Of a stretch of 39,317 nt of DNA, positions 24,762 to 33,334 are shown one piece after another; within the stretch, counting starts at the first letter, position 1; each line of letters opens with the position of its first letter. Under the pieces are notes generated by a model. That model was not told where the DNA came from, did not search any database, and was given only the letters and a program-made list of their open reading frames with translations. The DNA is taken from the NCBI GenBank assembly GCA_004211885.1, contig SHBV01000027.1, forward strand, positions 1-39,317, given 5' to 3'. The translations under genes and the position numbers were made by a program. This DNA comes from Verrucomicrobiaceae bacterium (GTDB taxonomy: Bacteria; Verrucomicrobiota; Verrucomicrobiia; Verrucomicrobiales; DEV007).

Positions 24762-26117
24762 ATGACAACTGACTCAGACAACTCTCCAAAACTTTGTAAG
24801 GCGCCGCGCTTTTATAAGCAATGGAAAATCATAAGAGACCCATCCAAATTCATAAATGTCCTAATAAAAGAATTTGGCGATTTTATATACTACAGAGGGA
24901 TAATTAATTTTTATCTTATAAATAATGCATCGCTGATAAAGAAGGTGCTAAACGAAACGCATCGGAATTTTGACAAAAATACAGTTATTTATAACCGATT
25001 TAGGAATGCTTTCGGTAACGGGTTAGTCACAGCTGAAGGTGCTCACTGGCGACGCCAAAGAAAATTAATCCAACCGTCATTTAAGCCTAAATTAATTGAG
25101 GGATTTTCTCAAATTATGCTCAATTCTACTAATAGAACTATTGAACGTTGGGATAGCTTTTGTGAGTCAGAGACTACATTTAATCTTACGGAGGAAATGA
25201 ACATGTTAACACTTGAGATTGCTGGCAAATCATTATTAAGCGACGGTTTTAATAGTGCGGCTAAGGATATAATTAGGTGGACTCATGTTATAAATAAATA
25301 CAGTGCAGGGATTCCGTTTCCAATTATTAGCAAAAACTGGTTTCCTAGCCGGCTTAATATCAAGTTAAGACGTGTGTTAAAAGAATATAGATCTTTCATA
25401 TTAAATGCGATTGGGGATCGGAAAGGTAATGATCTTGGGGAGGATCTGTTGTCCGTATTTTTAAGCATGAGGGACGAAGAGACTGGTCAAGGCATGGACG
25501 AGGATGAAATAGCAGAGGAGGTCCTTGGTATAATTGTTGGTGGGCAGGAAACTTCCGCCACGGCTCTGGTTTGGACTCTCTACGAGTTGAGTCTGAATCC
25601 TGAAATTGAAGAGAAATTATTAGATCAGATCATGAATGTGACGTCTGGAGAGCAGATCAATTTTTCAAGGATTGGAGAATTAAAGTATTTGAAGATGGTG
25701 ATTCAGGAGTCGATGCGGTTGCACCCACCGTTTTGGTTTGAAAATCGAAACGCAATGCATGATGTGGAGCTAGGTGGAGTGCGTATCAAAAAGGGTTCAA
25801 TGATTGCGATTAGTCGCTATGCGTTACATCGTAATACAGATTATTGGGATGATCCGGAAACGTTTAATCCTGATCGATTCGATGAGGAATCTTCTAATAA
25901 CAATAATGCATCGAGCTCATTCGCCTATCAGCCATTTAGTAGTGGTCCTAGGGTATGCATTGGCCGTCATTTTGCGATGATGGAGATGATGATTATCCTG
26001 TGCTCGATATTGCAAAAATATAAGTTACGAGTGGATCCTCATTACAATCACAAAGTTGCAACAAATTTGACAATGGAGCCTAAGGGTGGGTTACCGGTCA
26101 TTCTCGAAAGAAGATAG
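24762..26117 (+). CDS. Cytochrome P450
   Basis: A 451-residue soluble bacterial P450. I-helix GGQETS (260-265, the oxygen-activation motif), K-helix ExxR at Glu316-Arg319, and the heme loop FSSGPRVCIGRHFA with the thiolate Cys399. The pattern fits CYP102/CYP4-like fatty-acid or lipid hydroxylases rather than sterol enzymes. No reductase is fused or adjacent, so it needs redox partners from elsewhere. It starts a same-strand set with an unknown membrane protein, a KAS III-like enzyme and a flavin monooxygenase. The weak RBS AGGAGA lies rather far (about 15 bases) upstream. Confidence 0.95.
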   Translation: MTTDSDNSPKLCKAPRFYKQWKIIRDPSKFINVLIKEFGDFIYYRGIINFYLINNASLIKKVLNETHRNFDKNTVIYNRFRNAFGNGLVTAEGAHWRRQRKLIQPSFKPKLIEGFSQIMLNSTNRTIERWDSFCESETTFNLTEEMNMLTLEIAGKSLLSDGFNSAAKDIIRWTHVINKYSAGIPFPIISKNWFPSRLNIKLRRVLKEYRSFILNAIGDRKGNDLGEDLLSVFLSMRDEETGQGMDEDEIAEEVLGIIVGGQETSATALVWTLYELSLNPEIEEKLLDQIMNVTSGEQINFSRIGELKYLKMVIQESMRLHPPFWFENRNAMHDVELGGVRIKKGSMIAISRYALHRNTDYWDDPETFNPDRFDEESSNNNNASSSFAYQPFSSGPRVCIGRHFAMMEMMIILCSILQKYKLRVDPHYNHKVATNLTMEPKGGLPVILERR

Positions 26118-26206
26118 GAGTTGGGCTCGCAATTAACTTATACAGGTTACAATTAAGTGATTTACATTAATTTATTAAAAGCAGAGACTCGTAAGTATCA
26201 ATTAGA

Positions 26207-26299
26207 ATGATCTTTACATCAAAATTATTGATAACTGCTATCTCATTATTGTGGTTAATATTTTATAGATGGCTTATTGTTGTGCGTTGTTGGGAATAA
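26207..26299 (+). CDS. Possible 30-residue membrane peptide
   Basis: ATG 26207 to TAA 26297-26299 reads MIFTSKLLITAISLLWLIFY followed by RWLIVVRCWE, one hydrophobic segment with basic flanks. It fills most of the P450/next-gene gap and ends 9 bases before the next start. Codon content is not informative at this size, so it may be chance. Confidence 0.2.
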   Translation: MIFTSKLLITAISLLWLIFYRWLIVVRCWE

Positions 26300-26308
26300 T
26301 GAATATAG

Positions 26309-27211
26309 ATGAATAAGTATCCATACATTCCAAAGGCGATGAATGATCTCTTCAAGAAAGAGAAATCGCGGATAGATTATCTTTTTCTTAGGCCGATCCT
26401 ATTAGTAATATATTTTTTTCTTAGGATAGTAATCTTTCCGATAAAGTTTTTGATTCATCGGCGACCGTTAGGATTTGAGGGTCGATCCATAGACTGTTTG
26501 CTGGCTTTCGGATTAAAATATCTTGCAAGTCATGAAGCAGCTGAACTTTTAATTCGCCACATTCAGATCGAACCATTGACTTACCGTTTCCTGCTTAAGA
26601 ACTTTAAGGATAAGGAGGAGGGTAATGCAAAGGGAATGGATGGTCCGGATTATGAAGAAGCTGTGAGTAATCAAAAATTAAACGGCATCGAAGGAGACTT
26701 TAGCGTTCTCTCCTTTAAAGAAATGATAACTAATAGCATGACTATAGGTCACGATGAGCTGTCCTATGAAGTGGCGGACCGTTTTGATAGGGAACTCTTC
26801 TTTAAGAATCTTAGCCAACTACGAAAGGAAAAGCCTGAAGATCATAATCAATACAGTAAAAAGATTCTAGAATTTAATAAAAAGTCTTCTTTTCAAATTC
26901 TTGGATGCACAAATGTTGTGATGCTGATTGTGATAGTCATCAGTATTTTAGGTGACCTTAAAACAACAGTAAAAGCGCTTAATTCATTTGGGTCAGATTC
27001 TGTTGTGCTATGGGCGATGAAGCACATTTATAGTGATAACAAGGAAGTGCTAACGGACCTTGATTTTTATATGCAGGTCTATAACAACAGAAGCCATTAC
27101 AATAGCAGTGTTTTCTTTTCTGACCCCAGCCAATACCTTTACTATCACATAGTATTTCACGAGTTTGTATATACTACATTACTAACAAAGTCTCCGGACT
27201 CGGTATCATAG
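26309..27211 (+). CDS. Membrane-associated protein of unknown function in the P450/KAS III cluster
   Basis: A 300-residue protein I do not recognise. A hydrophobic, basic-flanked segment lies at about 24-50 (FLRPILLVIYFFLRIVIFPI) and a second at about 203-220 (VVMLIVIVISILGDL). Between them, residues 60-190 are helical and charged, with SHEAAELLIRHIQIEPL near 74-90. No cofactor or catalytic motif is evident. It lies 25 bases before the KAS III-like gene, so it is almost certainly cotranscribed and may be a membrane-bound partner handling a lipid substrate. Function unassigned. Confidence 0.8.
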   Translation: MNKYPYIPKAMNDLFKKEKSRIDYLFLRPILLVIYFFLRIVIFPIKFLIHRRPLGFEGRSIDCLLAFGLKYLASHEAAELLIRHIQIEPLTYRFLLKNFKDKEEGNAKGMDGPDYEEAVSNQKLNGIEGDFSVLSFKEMITNSMTIGHDELSYEVADRFDRELFFKNLSQLRKEKPEDHNQYSKKILEFNKKSSFQILGCTNVVMLIVIVISILGDLKTTVKALNSFGSDSVVLWAMKHIYSDNKEVLTDLDFYMQVYNNRSHYNSSVFFSDPSQYLYYHIVFHEFVYTTLLTKSPDSVS

Positions 27212-27236
27212 AGTTATTAATATAGTTAGAGAAAAT

Positions 27237-28325
27237 ATGAATTGTTATATCACAAGGACCGGAAGTTTTCTTCCAGGCGATGCGATTAATAATGAAGACA
27301 TTTCGAGGTACATTGGAAATCTCGAGGGAGAATCAGAGATAAAAGAGAAGATCCTTAGGATGAACGGGATCAAGCAGCGTCATTATGCTCTTGATCCGAA
27401 CCAGGACCCGACCCATGACGTGTATGGGCTTGCGGCTTTGGCAGTTAAAGATTGCTTGGATAATTGTGAGGATAAAGAATCCATTGGATATCTATCCACA
27501 GGCACTACCAATTCTCCTCTCGTTGCGCCGGGGCCTGCTAGCATTGTGCATGCAAGGTTAGCGCAAATGGGAATACTAAAAGAAAGTATAGAAATTAATT
27601 CGAATTCAGGAATTTGCACTTCTGGAGCTCAAGCAATTATCAATGCTTGCCGGGTAGTGGCCTTAGGGGAGCAGGCTTCAGCACTAAGTGTTGGGGTCGA
27701 CCAGCCATCGGACATTTTAAAATCAACATCCATTGATGTTCCACCTGACCGTGGCTCCCATCTTGATGACATCAAGAACTCAAAGTGGTTCATGTCAGTC
27801 TTTCTGCGATTCATGCTTTCTGATGGTGCTGGAGCTTTTCTAATTCAAGATAAGCCCGCTACTGACAGAATGTCTTTTCAGGTTAACTGGACCCATTCAA
27901 AGTCATTTGCGAATGAAGCGCCTTTGTGCATGAAACTAGAAAGTCGTTCTTTGCTTCTTAGTCAAGACGTTAATGTGCTCAATGAGTTCATGAGCCAGTA
28001 TTCACGAGAATCAGTGATTGGCGCCATGGAAACTAATAATGACCGGCTTGGAAGTTACAAAATAGTTTTACCTCATCTCTCATCATATTTTTTCCGTCGA
28101 ATGATGTTGAGAATAATCAGGGAGCTATGCAGCGATTCTGGGGGGGCGGTCGATTATTGGACTAACTTAGAGACGGTCGGAAACACAGGCTCAGCTAGTA
28201 TTTATTTAATGCTTAACGAATACGTTAATAGTCACGAACTTAATGAAGGCGATAAGGTTCTTCTTTTTGTTCCGGAGTCAGGACAGTTCAATTTTGTAAT
28301 TATTAGTCTAACAGTAATCCGATAA
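27237..28325 (+). CDS. Beta-ketoacyl-ACP synthase III-like condensing enzyme
   Basis: A 362-residue thiolase-fold enzyme. The catalytic triad of KAS III enzymes can be placed: Cys127 (SGICTSG), His280 (VLPHLSS) and Asn316 (GNTGSAS). The His context PHLSS differs from the HQAN seen in housekeeping FabH, which suggests a specialised condensing enzyme using an unusual acyl donor or nucleophile. It is followed after 2 bases by a flavin monooxygenase. The nearby fabD and this gene are far apart in the window, so it is probably not the primary FabH. Confidence 0.9.
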   Translation: MNCYITRTGSFLPGDAINNEDISRYIGNLEGESEIKEKILRMNGIKQRHYALDPNQDPTHDVYGLAALAVKDCLDNCEDKESIGYLSTGTTNSPLVAPGPASIVHARLAQMGILKESIEINSNSGICTSGAQAIINACRVVALGEQASALSVGVDQPSDILKSTSIDVPPDRGSHLDDIKNSKWFMSVFLRFMLSDGAGAFLIQDKPATDRMSFQVNWTHSKSFANEAPLCMKLESRSLLLSQDVNVLNEFMSQYSRESVIGAMETNNDRLGSYKIVLPHLSSYFFRRMMLRIIRELCSDSGGAVDYWTNLETVGNTGSASIYLMLNEYVNSHELNEGDKVLLFVPESGQFNFVIISLTVIR

Positions 28326-28327
28326 AA

Positions 28328-29929
28328 ATGGAGACCAATAAGACACGGAAGAGGTTGGCGATCATTGGTGCTGGTAGCGGGGGGCTGGTAACTTTAAAAT
28401 TGGCTTTGGAGCAATTGCCCAATCTTGAGGTCTGTTGTTTCGAAAAAACATCTTCAACGCAAGGTGCTTGGGGAAAAACCTATAAGGGATTCGTTTCGAC
28501 CTCGACAAAATATACAACACAGTTCTCCTGTCACCGTAAATTTGACTCTGGTGTTCGGGACGGTGTCAATGAGGAGTACAATGAGTTTTTCAGGGACAAT
28601 GAATACGGAGACTATCTCCAGAGTTTCGTAGAGGAAAAGAATCTAGGAGATTTTATTTACAAGAACCATGATATTCAGAAGGTAGCGAGGAAAGCGGGCA
28701 AGTGGGAACTGTCAATGCTATGTGATGGAGAGAAGAAGGTACAATTCTTTGACTATCTCGTTATTTCTACGGGCCTAGCAGAAAAGCCAAAGGCAATCCA
28801 GTCTCCAGTTAAGACCTTGCTTTCTTTGAATGGAAAAGAACAGATCCGTGGGAAGAAAATAGTTGTGATTGGAGGAGGAGAATCAGCAACCGATATAGCT
28901 AACAGATTAGCATCTCCTGAACTCGAGAATCAGATTTACCTTTCCCTCAAGACGGGAATCCGTGTCAGTCCGAGGTACCACCCCATAAGAGGTGTTCCTT
29001 CTGATTTTCTGAGAAACAGATTTCTAATTTCAATACACGAAGACATTAGAAATGCTGTGGGGCAGAAATTTGTAGAGGCACGAATAAAGCATCAAGAAAA
29101 ATTTGAACGGTTCTTCAGATCCAAATCAAAAATGAAGGAAGATGGTTCGTTAGCTGACAAAAGAAAGTACTGGGACACGAAGCTGACAAAGAGGGCAAAG
29201 GGGCATCTCTTTAATATGTTCCATAATAAAAGTGATGCTTTCCTGGGAGCAGTTGCTGAGGGCCGAATTCAGATCATTGGTAAGAACATCGATGATTCTT
29301 ATGATAATTATTTTGATTTTGATAATGAAGAAGAGATAGAGATTTGTCCCGATTTTCTAGTTCCCATGATTGGTTATGAATCTCATATCCTTGAAATGTC
29401 CGAAGGTTCAATTCGAGTAAAGGACTTCTTTTTAGGGTGTCAACACGTTGACCATGATAGTCTATTTCTGGTTGGTTTTGCCCGTCCCATCATTGGGAAT
29501 ATTCCCACCATCAGTGAAATGCAGGCTCGGTACATTGTAGGAACAATAGGCGGACAATATCAAAGACCATCAAAAATTAATGAAGAGCATGCATTTGATC
29601 AGAATTTACTGACTAGGCGATACCCGAAATTAAATACCGATCAAATGTATCCTGTAGATATGGTTCCTTATTGTAACAGGTTGGCAAAGAAAATGGGCAC
29701 GTACCCTTCCTTGAAAAAATTAAAATCGCTACGGAGGTGGATCAAAGTTTCATTGTCTCCATTTTCAACCATGCACTATGCTGACGAAGACTTCGATGGA
29801 GATTATATAGACGATCAGAGGGTATATTCACCATTAATCATCACTGCTCTTCTTGTTTTGATTAAATTTTTTGATATTCCTTATACCAAAATAAAGAATA
29901 TTGCTGCCTCAGGAATCAAAAACCATTAA
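28328..29929 (+). CDS. FAD-dependent monooxygenase (FMO-like)
   Basis: A 533-residue flavoprotein. FAD-binding IIGAGSGG (12-19), then an NAD(P)H-binding Rossmann motif IGGGESATDIA (181-191), the order found in flavin-containing monooxygenases and Baeyer-Villiger-type enzymes. The first 60 residues include the E-K-x(4)-GAWGKTY stretch after the first Rossmann fold, typical of group B flavoproteins. The C-terminal 130 residues are less clear. It is the last of the four genes starting with P450 and may oxygenate the product of the KAS III-like enzyme. Substrate unknown. Confidence 0.9.
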   Translation: METNKTRKRLAIIGAGSGGLVTLKLALEQLPNLEVCCFEKTSSTQGAWGKTYKGFVSTSTKYTTQFSCHRKFDSGVRDGVNEEYNEFFRDNEYGDYLQSFVEEKNLGDFIYKNHDIQKVARKAGKWELSMLCDGEKKVQFFDYLVISTGLAEKPKAIQSPVKTLLSLNGKEQIRGKKIVVIGGGESATDIANRLASPELENQIYLSLKTGIRVSPRYHPIRGVPSDFLRNRFLISIHEDIRNAVGQKFVEARIKHQEKFERFFRSKSKMKEDGSLADKRKYWDTKLTKRAKGHLFNMFHNKSDAFLGAVAEGRIQIIGKNIDDSYDNYFDFDNEEEIEICPDFLVPMIGYESHILEMSEGSIRVKDFFLGCQHVDHDSLFLVGFARPIIGNIPTISEMQARYIVGTIGGQYQRPSKINEEHAFDQNLLTRRYPKLNTDQMYPVDMVPYCNRLAKKMGTYPSLKKLKSLRRWIKVSLSPFSTMHYADEDFDGDYIDDQRVYSPLIITALLVLIKFFDIPYTKIKNIAASGIKNH

Positions 29930-30043
29930 CTGATCATTTTCTCTGAGATATATAGTTGATTCATTTGTATTTTTTTGTTGGTTAAAGTCTTGTGTAAGAT
30001 TTATCCTTTTAGGAAGTAATAATAATAGATTCCTGATCGAATA

Positions 30044-33000
30044 GTGAATTTGAAGACACATGCCATAATTATAATTTTGATCTGTTGCGGGGGAGCTCTT
30101 TGTGCGGAGCCAATCACTTCAGAGCAATTGCAATTTTTTGAATCAAAGGTCCGACCCCTATTGGCGGATAAATGCTACAAGTGCCATTCGAATAAGGCTG
30201 AAAAATTAAAAGGAGGCCTCTATTTGGACCATGGAGCGACTATAATTTCTGGAGGAGACTCTGGCCCATCGGTAGTCGCTGGTGATCCGGACAAGAGTCT
30301 TCTAATAGAGGCGGTTCGTTATACCGATCCAGATACACAAATGCCTCCCAAGAAAAAGTTAAGTGATGAGCATATTAAGGTCCTCGAAGATTGGGTCGTG
30401 ATGGGTGCTCCATGGCCCAATGAGCCGTTACCTGATCCTGAGAAAAAGCTTGGCCCAAAGGTCTTTGATTTGAGTAAGCGGAAGTCAGAGCATTGGTGCT
30501 GGCAGCCGGTCACTAAGAATGATCCCCCTCAAGTCGCCTATAAGAATTGGTCCTCGGATCCGATTGATCTTCATATTTTGTCAGCACTTGAAGAGAAGGG
30601 CCTCAGACCTTCTGTTCCAGCGGATAAGAATTCTTTGCTGCGTCGTGTCTATTTTGATTTGATTGGATTGCCGCCGAGTTCGGACGAAGTGCATGAGTTT
30701 TTAAATGACGAATCTAATGACGCTTATGAGAAGCTAGTAGATAGGCTTCTATCATCTCCTCACTTTGGGGAGCGCTGGGCGCGCCATTGGATGGATCTGG
30801 TGAGATACGCTGAGAGTTGTGGGCATGAATTTGATTACCCCATACCCTATGCAACGGAGTACAGGGATTATCTTATTCGGGCATTCAATGGTGATGTCCG
30901 GTACGATCAATTTGCAGTTGAGCATATTGCCGGTGATTTGTTGAAGGCTCCAAGAAAGAATCAAAAGGATAACTATAATGAATCAGTCATAGGGACAGGT
31001 TTTTGGCATCTTCATGAAGCGACTCATGCTCCTACAGATGTTAGGGGTAATGAAGTGGAGCGCGTTGACAATCAGATTGATGTTTTCAGTAAGACTTTTT
31101 TGGGGCTCACAGTTTCGTGCGCCCGCTGTCATGACCACATGTTTGATGCTATATCTACTAAGGATTATTATGCTTTGGCAGGTTATCTGCAAAGTTCTCG
31201 TCGTCAGGAGGCTTTCCTTGATCCGGGAGATGTGATTGGGTCTAAGATTTCACAAATAAAGAAACTCAAGTCAGAGTTAGATAGCATTCCTTTAGAGTCT
31301 TTTACTAAGAAGGTGTCTCCAGATAAGATAGCTCTTTACCTGATGGCTTCGAAGGATGTCATCAGTGGACTACAGGTGAGTGAAGTTCTTAAGAAGTATA
31401 AAGTTGCAGAAAAGACACTGAACCGGTGGGTCGAAGCGGTCAAAGATCCTAAAATTAAGGACCCTGAGCATCCGTTATTTGTTTGGTCGCAGTTCATTGA
31501 TGTAAATCAAAATTTAACTCCTGGCCTTTTCGATAAGAAAATGGAAACGGTCAAACGAAGATTAGCCGACCAACAGAAACAGCACATCGACTCAACGAAG
31601 GATAGTATCAAGTTTGCGGACTTTTCTGAAAGTAGTTACAAGGAATCCGGATGGTTAGTTGAGGGAGATGCATTTGAGGATGCGCCAACTAAGCCAGGTG
31701 AATGGGTTCAATCTGATGGTAAAGCGGCCGTTCCTGGGCGCGCTAATGGCGGGAGGTTAGGAGGCAAGTTGCAGGGAGTTCTTCGGTCCCCAACATTTAC
31801 AATTTCTCACAACCAAATTCACCATCGTCTCGGGGCCAGAAAAGGAGGCCTTCGCATTCGTGTGATCATAGACGGTTATTATATGGAGCCTTATAACGGG
31901 CTCTTATTTGGCGGGACAAGGGTAAATGATCCAAACACTGATGGTCATAATAATTGGATGACTCAGGGTAGAGACTTGAAAATGTATAAGGGTCACAAGG
32001 CGCACATTGAATACATTGATCATGGGGATGGTTATTTTGATATCGACGAGATTTGGTTTTCGGACCGCGGAGCCCCTAAGCCCGGGTCTTCTGCTATTGC
32101 ATATAAAATAGCATCAAATGACAAAATACATTCCGTCCAAGACCTTGCCATTGCTTATGGCTGGTTGTGGAAGCGTTCGATTAATGAGGACCCATCAAAA
32201 ATAGATGAAGACGGGAAGAAGTTCCTTGCTTGGGGGGTTTCATGCGGTGTCGAAGATAAAAATGATGCCGATAAATTGTTAAGGCTGAAAAAAGAAGTTT
32301 CTAAGCTTTGCGGTGAAGTTCCTGCTCCCCGCAAAGTTCAAGCACTTTGCGACGGGACCGAAGAAAATGAGTTTGTATTATTACGTGGTAATCACAGGAG
32401 ACTCGGGGACGAGGTCCCTAGAAGATTTCTTACTGCGCTAGGCGGAGAGACTGAAGAAGTCCCGCTAGTCGGTAGTGGCCGATTGTCTCTTGCGAGACAA
32501 GTCACTGATGTCAATAATCCTCTGACTGCGAGAGTATTCGTTAATAGATTATGGCACCATTTATTTGGTAGAGGAATCGTTCCGTCTACCGATGATTTTG
32601 GAGTCTTAGGAAAGAAGCCTTCGAATCCAGATTTGTTAGATCACTTGGCTTCTTCTTTCATGGGGGATAATTGGTCCATTAAGGGGGCAATAAGAAGAAT
32701 GGTTCTCACGCAGACTTACCGACAGTCAAGTTCCACTAATCCCGAGGGATCCAAAGCGGATCCTGAAAACATTCTACTTCACAGAGCAAACTTAAAAAGA
32801 ATTCAGGGTGAATCTATTCGCGATAGTATCCTCCTAGTCTCAGGAAGAATGGATAATAAGATTTTCTGTGATGGAGGCTCAGTGCCGGTTCATGTGACGG
32901 ATTTCATGACAGGTAGGGGCCGTCCCCGCGGAGGTCCTCTAGATGGGAAGGGAAAAAGGAGCCTTTATGTTTCAGTGAAAAGAAACTTCCTGTCTCCGAT

Positions 33001-33325
33001 GATGCTTGCATTTGATACTCCTGTCCCATTCAGCAGTATGGGCAAAAGGACAGTCTCTAATGTTCCGGCCCAGGCACTCATAATGATGAATGACCCGTTC
33101 GTTCATGAGCAATCTGTTATATGGGCGAAGAGCTTCACTGATTCTAAATTAACTACGCCTCAGATAGTAGAGCAGATGTACATGAAGGCTTTTTCGAGGG
33201 GCCCCAGCAAAAAAGAATTAGGTGTAGCTTTGCAGTTTCTTGGTGCTGGTAAAGTTGATGAGGTGAAATTAACGGATTTTGCTCATGTGATTTTTAATAC
33301 GAAGGAATTTATATTTTTAAGATAA
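30044..33325 (+). CDS. Planctomycete-type cytochrome c protein (PSCyt1-DUF1549-DUF1553)
   Basis: A 1093-residue exported protein, start GTG 30044, with signal sequence MNLKTHAIIIILICCGGALC. A c-type heme motif C44-x2-C47-H48 (CYKCHS) lies in the N-terminal PSCyt1 domain, followed by the DUF1549 part (DLIGLPPSSDEV, LLSSPHFGERWARHWMDLVRYAES). A beta-rich insert at about 525-680 resembles a carbohydrate-binding or jelly-roll module. DUF1553 follows (LTARVFVNRLWHHLFGRGIV, SNVPAQALIMMNDPFV). Such proteins occur in hundreds of copies in PVC genomes, nearly always before a DUF1501 gene, as here 9 bases downstream. Their function is not established; a role in polymer degradation or electron transfer is often supposed. 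Confidence 0.95.
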   Translation: MNLKTHAIIIILICCGGALCAEPITSEQLQFFESKVRPLLADKCYKCHSNKAEKLKGGLYLDHGATIISGGDSGPSVVAGDPDKSLLIEAVRYTDPDTQMPPKKKLSDEHIKVLEDWVVMGAPWPNEPLPDPEKKLGPKVFDLSKRKSEHWCWQPVTKNDPPQVAYKNWSSDPIDLHILSALEEKGLRPSVPADKNSLLRRVYFDLIGLPPSSDEVHEFLNDESNDAYEKLVDRLLSSPHFGERWARHWMDLVRYAESCGHEFDYPIPYATEYRDYLIRAFNGDVRYDQFAVEHIAGDLLKAPRKNQKDNYNESVIGTGFWHLHEATHAPTDVRGNEVERVDNQIDVFSKTFLGLTVSCARCHDHMFDAISTKDYYALAGYLQSSRRQEAFLDPGDVIGSKISQIKKLKSELDSIPLESFTKKVSPDKIALYLMASKDVISGLQVSEVLKKYKVAEKTLNRWVEAVKDPKIKDPEHPLFVWSQFIDVNQNLTPGLFDKKMETVKRRLADQQKQHIDSTKDSIKFADFSESSYKESGWLVEGDAFEDAPTKPGEWVQSDGKAAVPGRANGGRLGGKLQGVLRSPTFTISHNQIHHRLGARKGGLRIRVIIDGYYMEPYNGLLFGGTRVNDPNTDGHNNWMTQGRDLKMYKGHKAHIEYIDHGDGYFDIDEIWFSDRGAPKPGSSAIAYKIASNDKIHSVQDLAIAYGWLWKRSINEDPSKIDEDGKKFLAWGVSCGVEDKNDADKLLRLKKEVSKLCGEVPAPRKVQALCDGTEENEFVLLRGNHRRLGDEVPRRFLTALGGETEEVPLVGSGRLSLARQVTDVNNPLTARVFVNRLWHHLFGRGIVPSTDDFGVLGKKPSNPDLLDHLASSFMGDNWSIKGAIRRMVLTQTYRQSSSTNPEGSKADPENILLHRANLKRIQGESIRDSILLVSGRMDNKIFCDGGSVPVHVTDFMTGRGRPRGGPLDGKGKRSLYVSVKRNFLSPMMLAFDTPVPFSSMGKRTVSNVPAQALIMMNDPFVHEQSVIWAKSFTDSKLTTPQIVEQMYMKAFSRGPSKKELGVALQFLGAGKVDEVKLTDFAHVIFNTKEFIFLR

Positions 33326-33334
33326 ATTATACTT

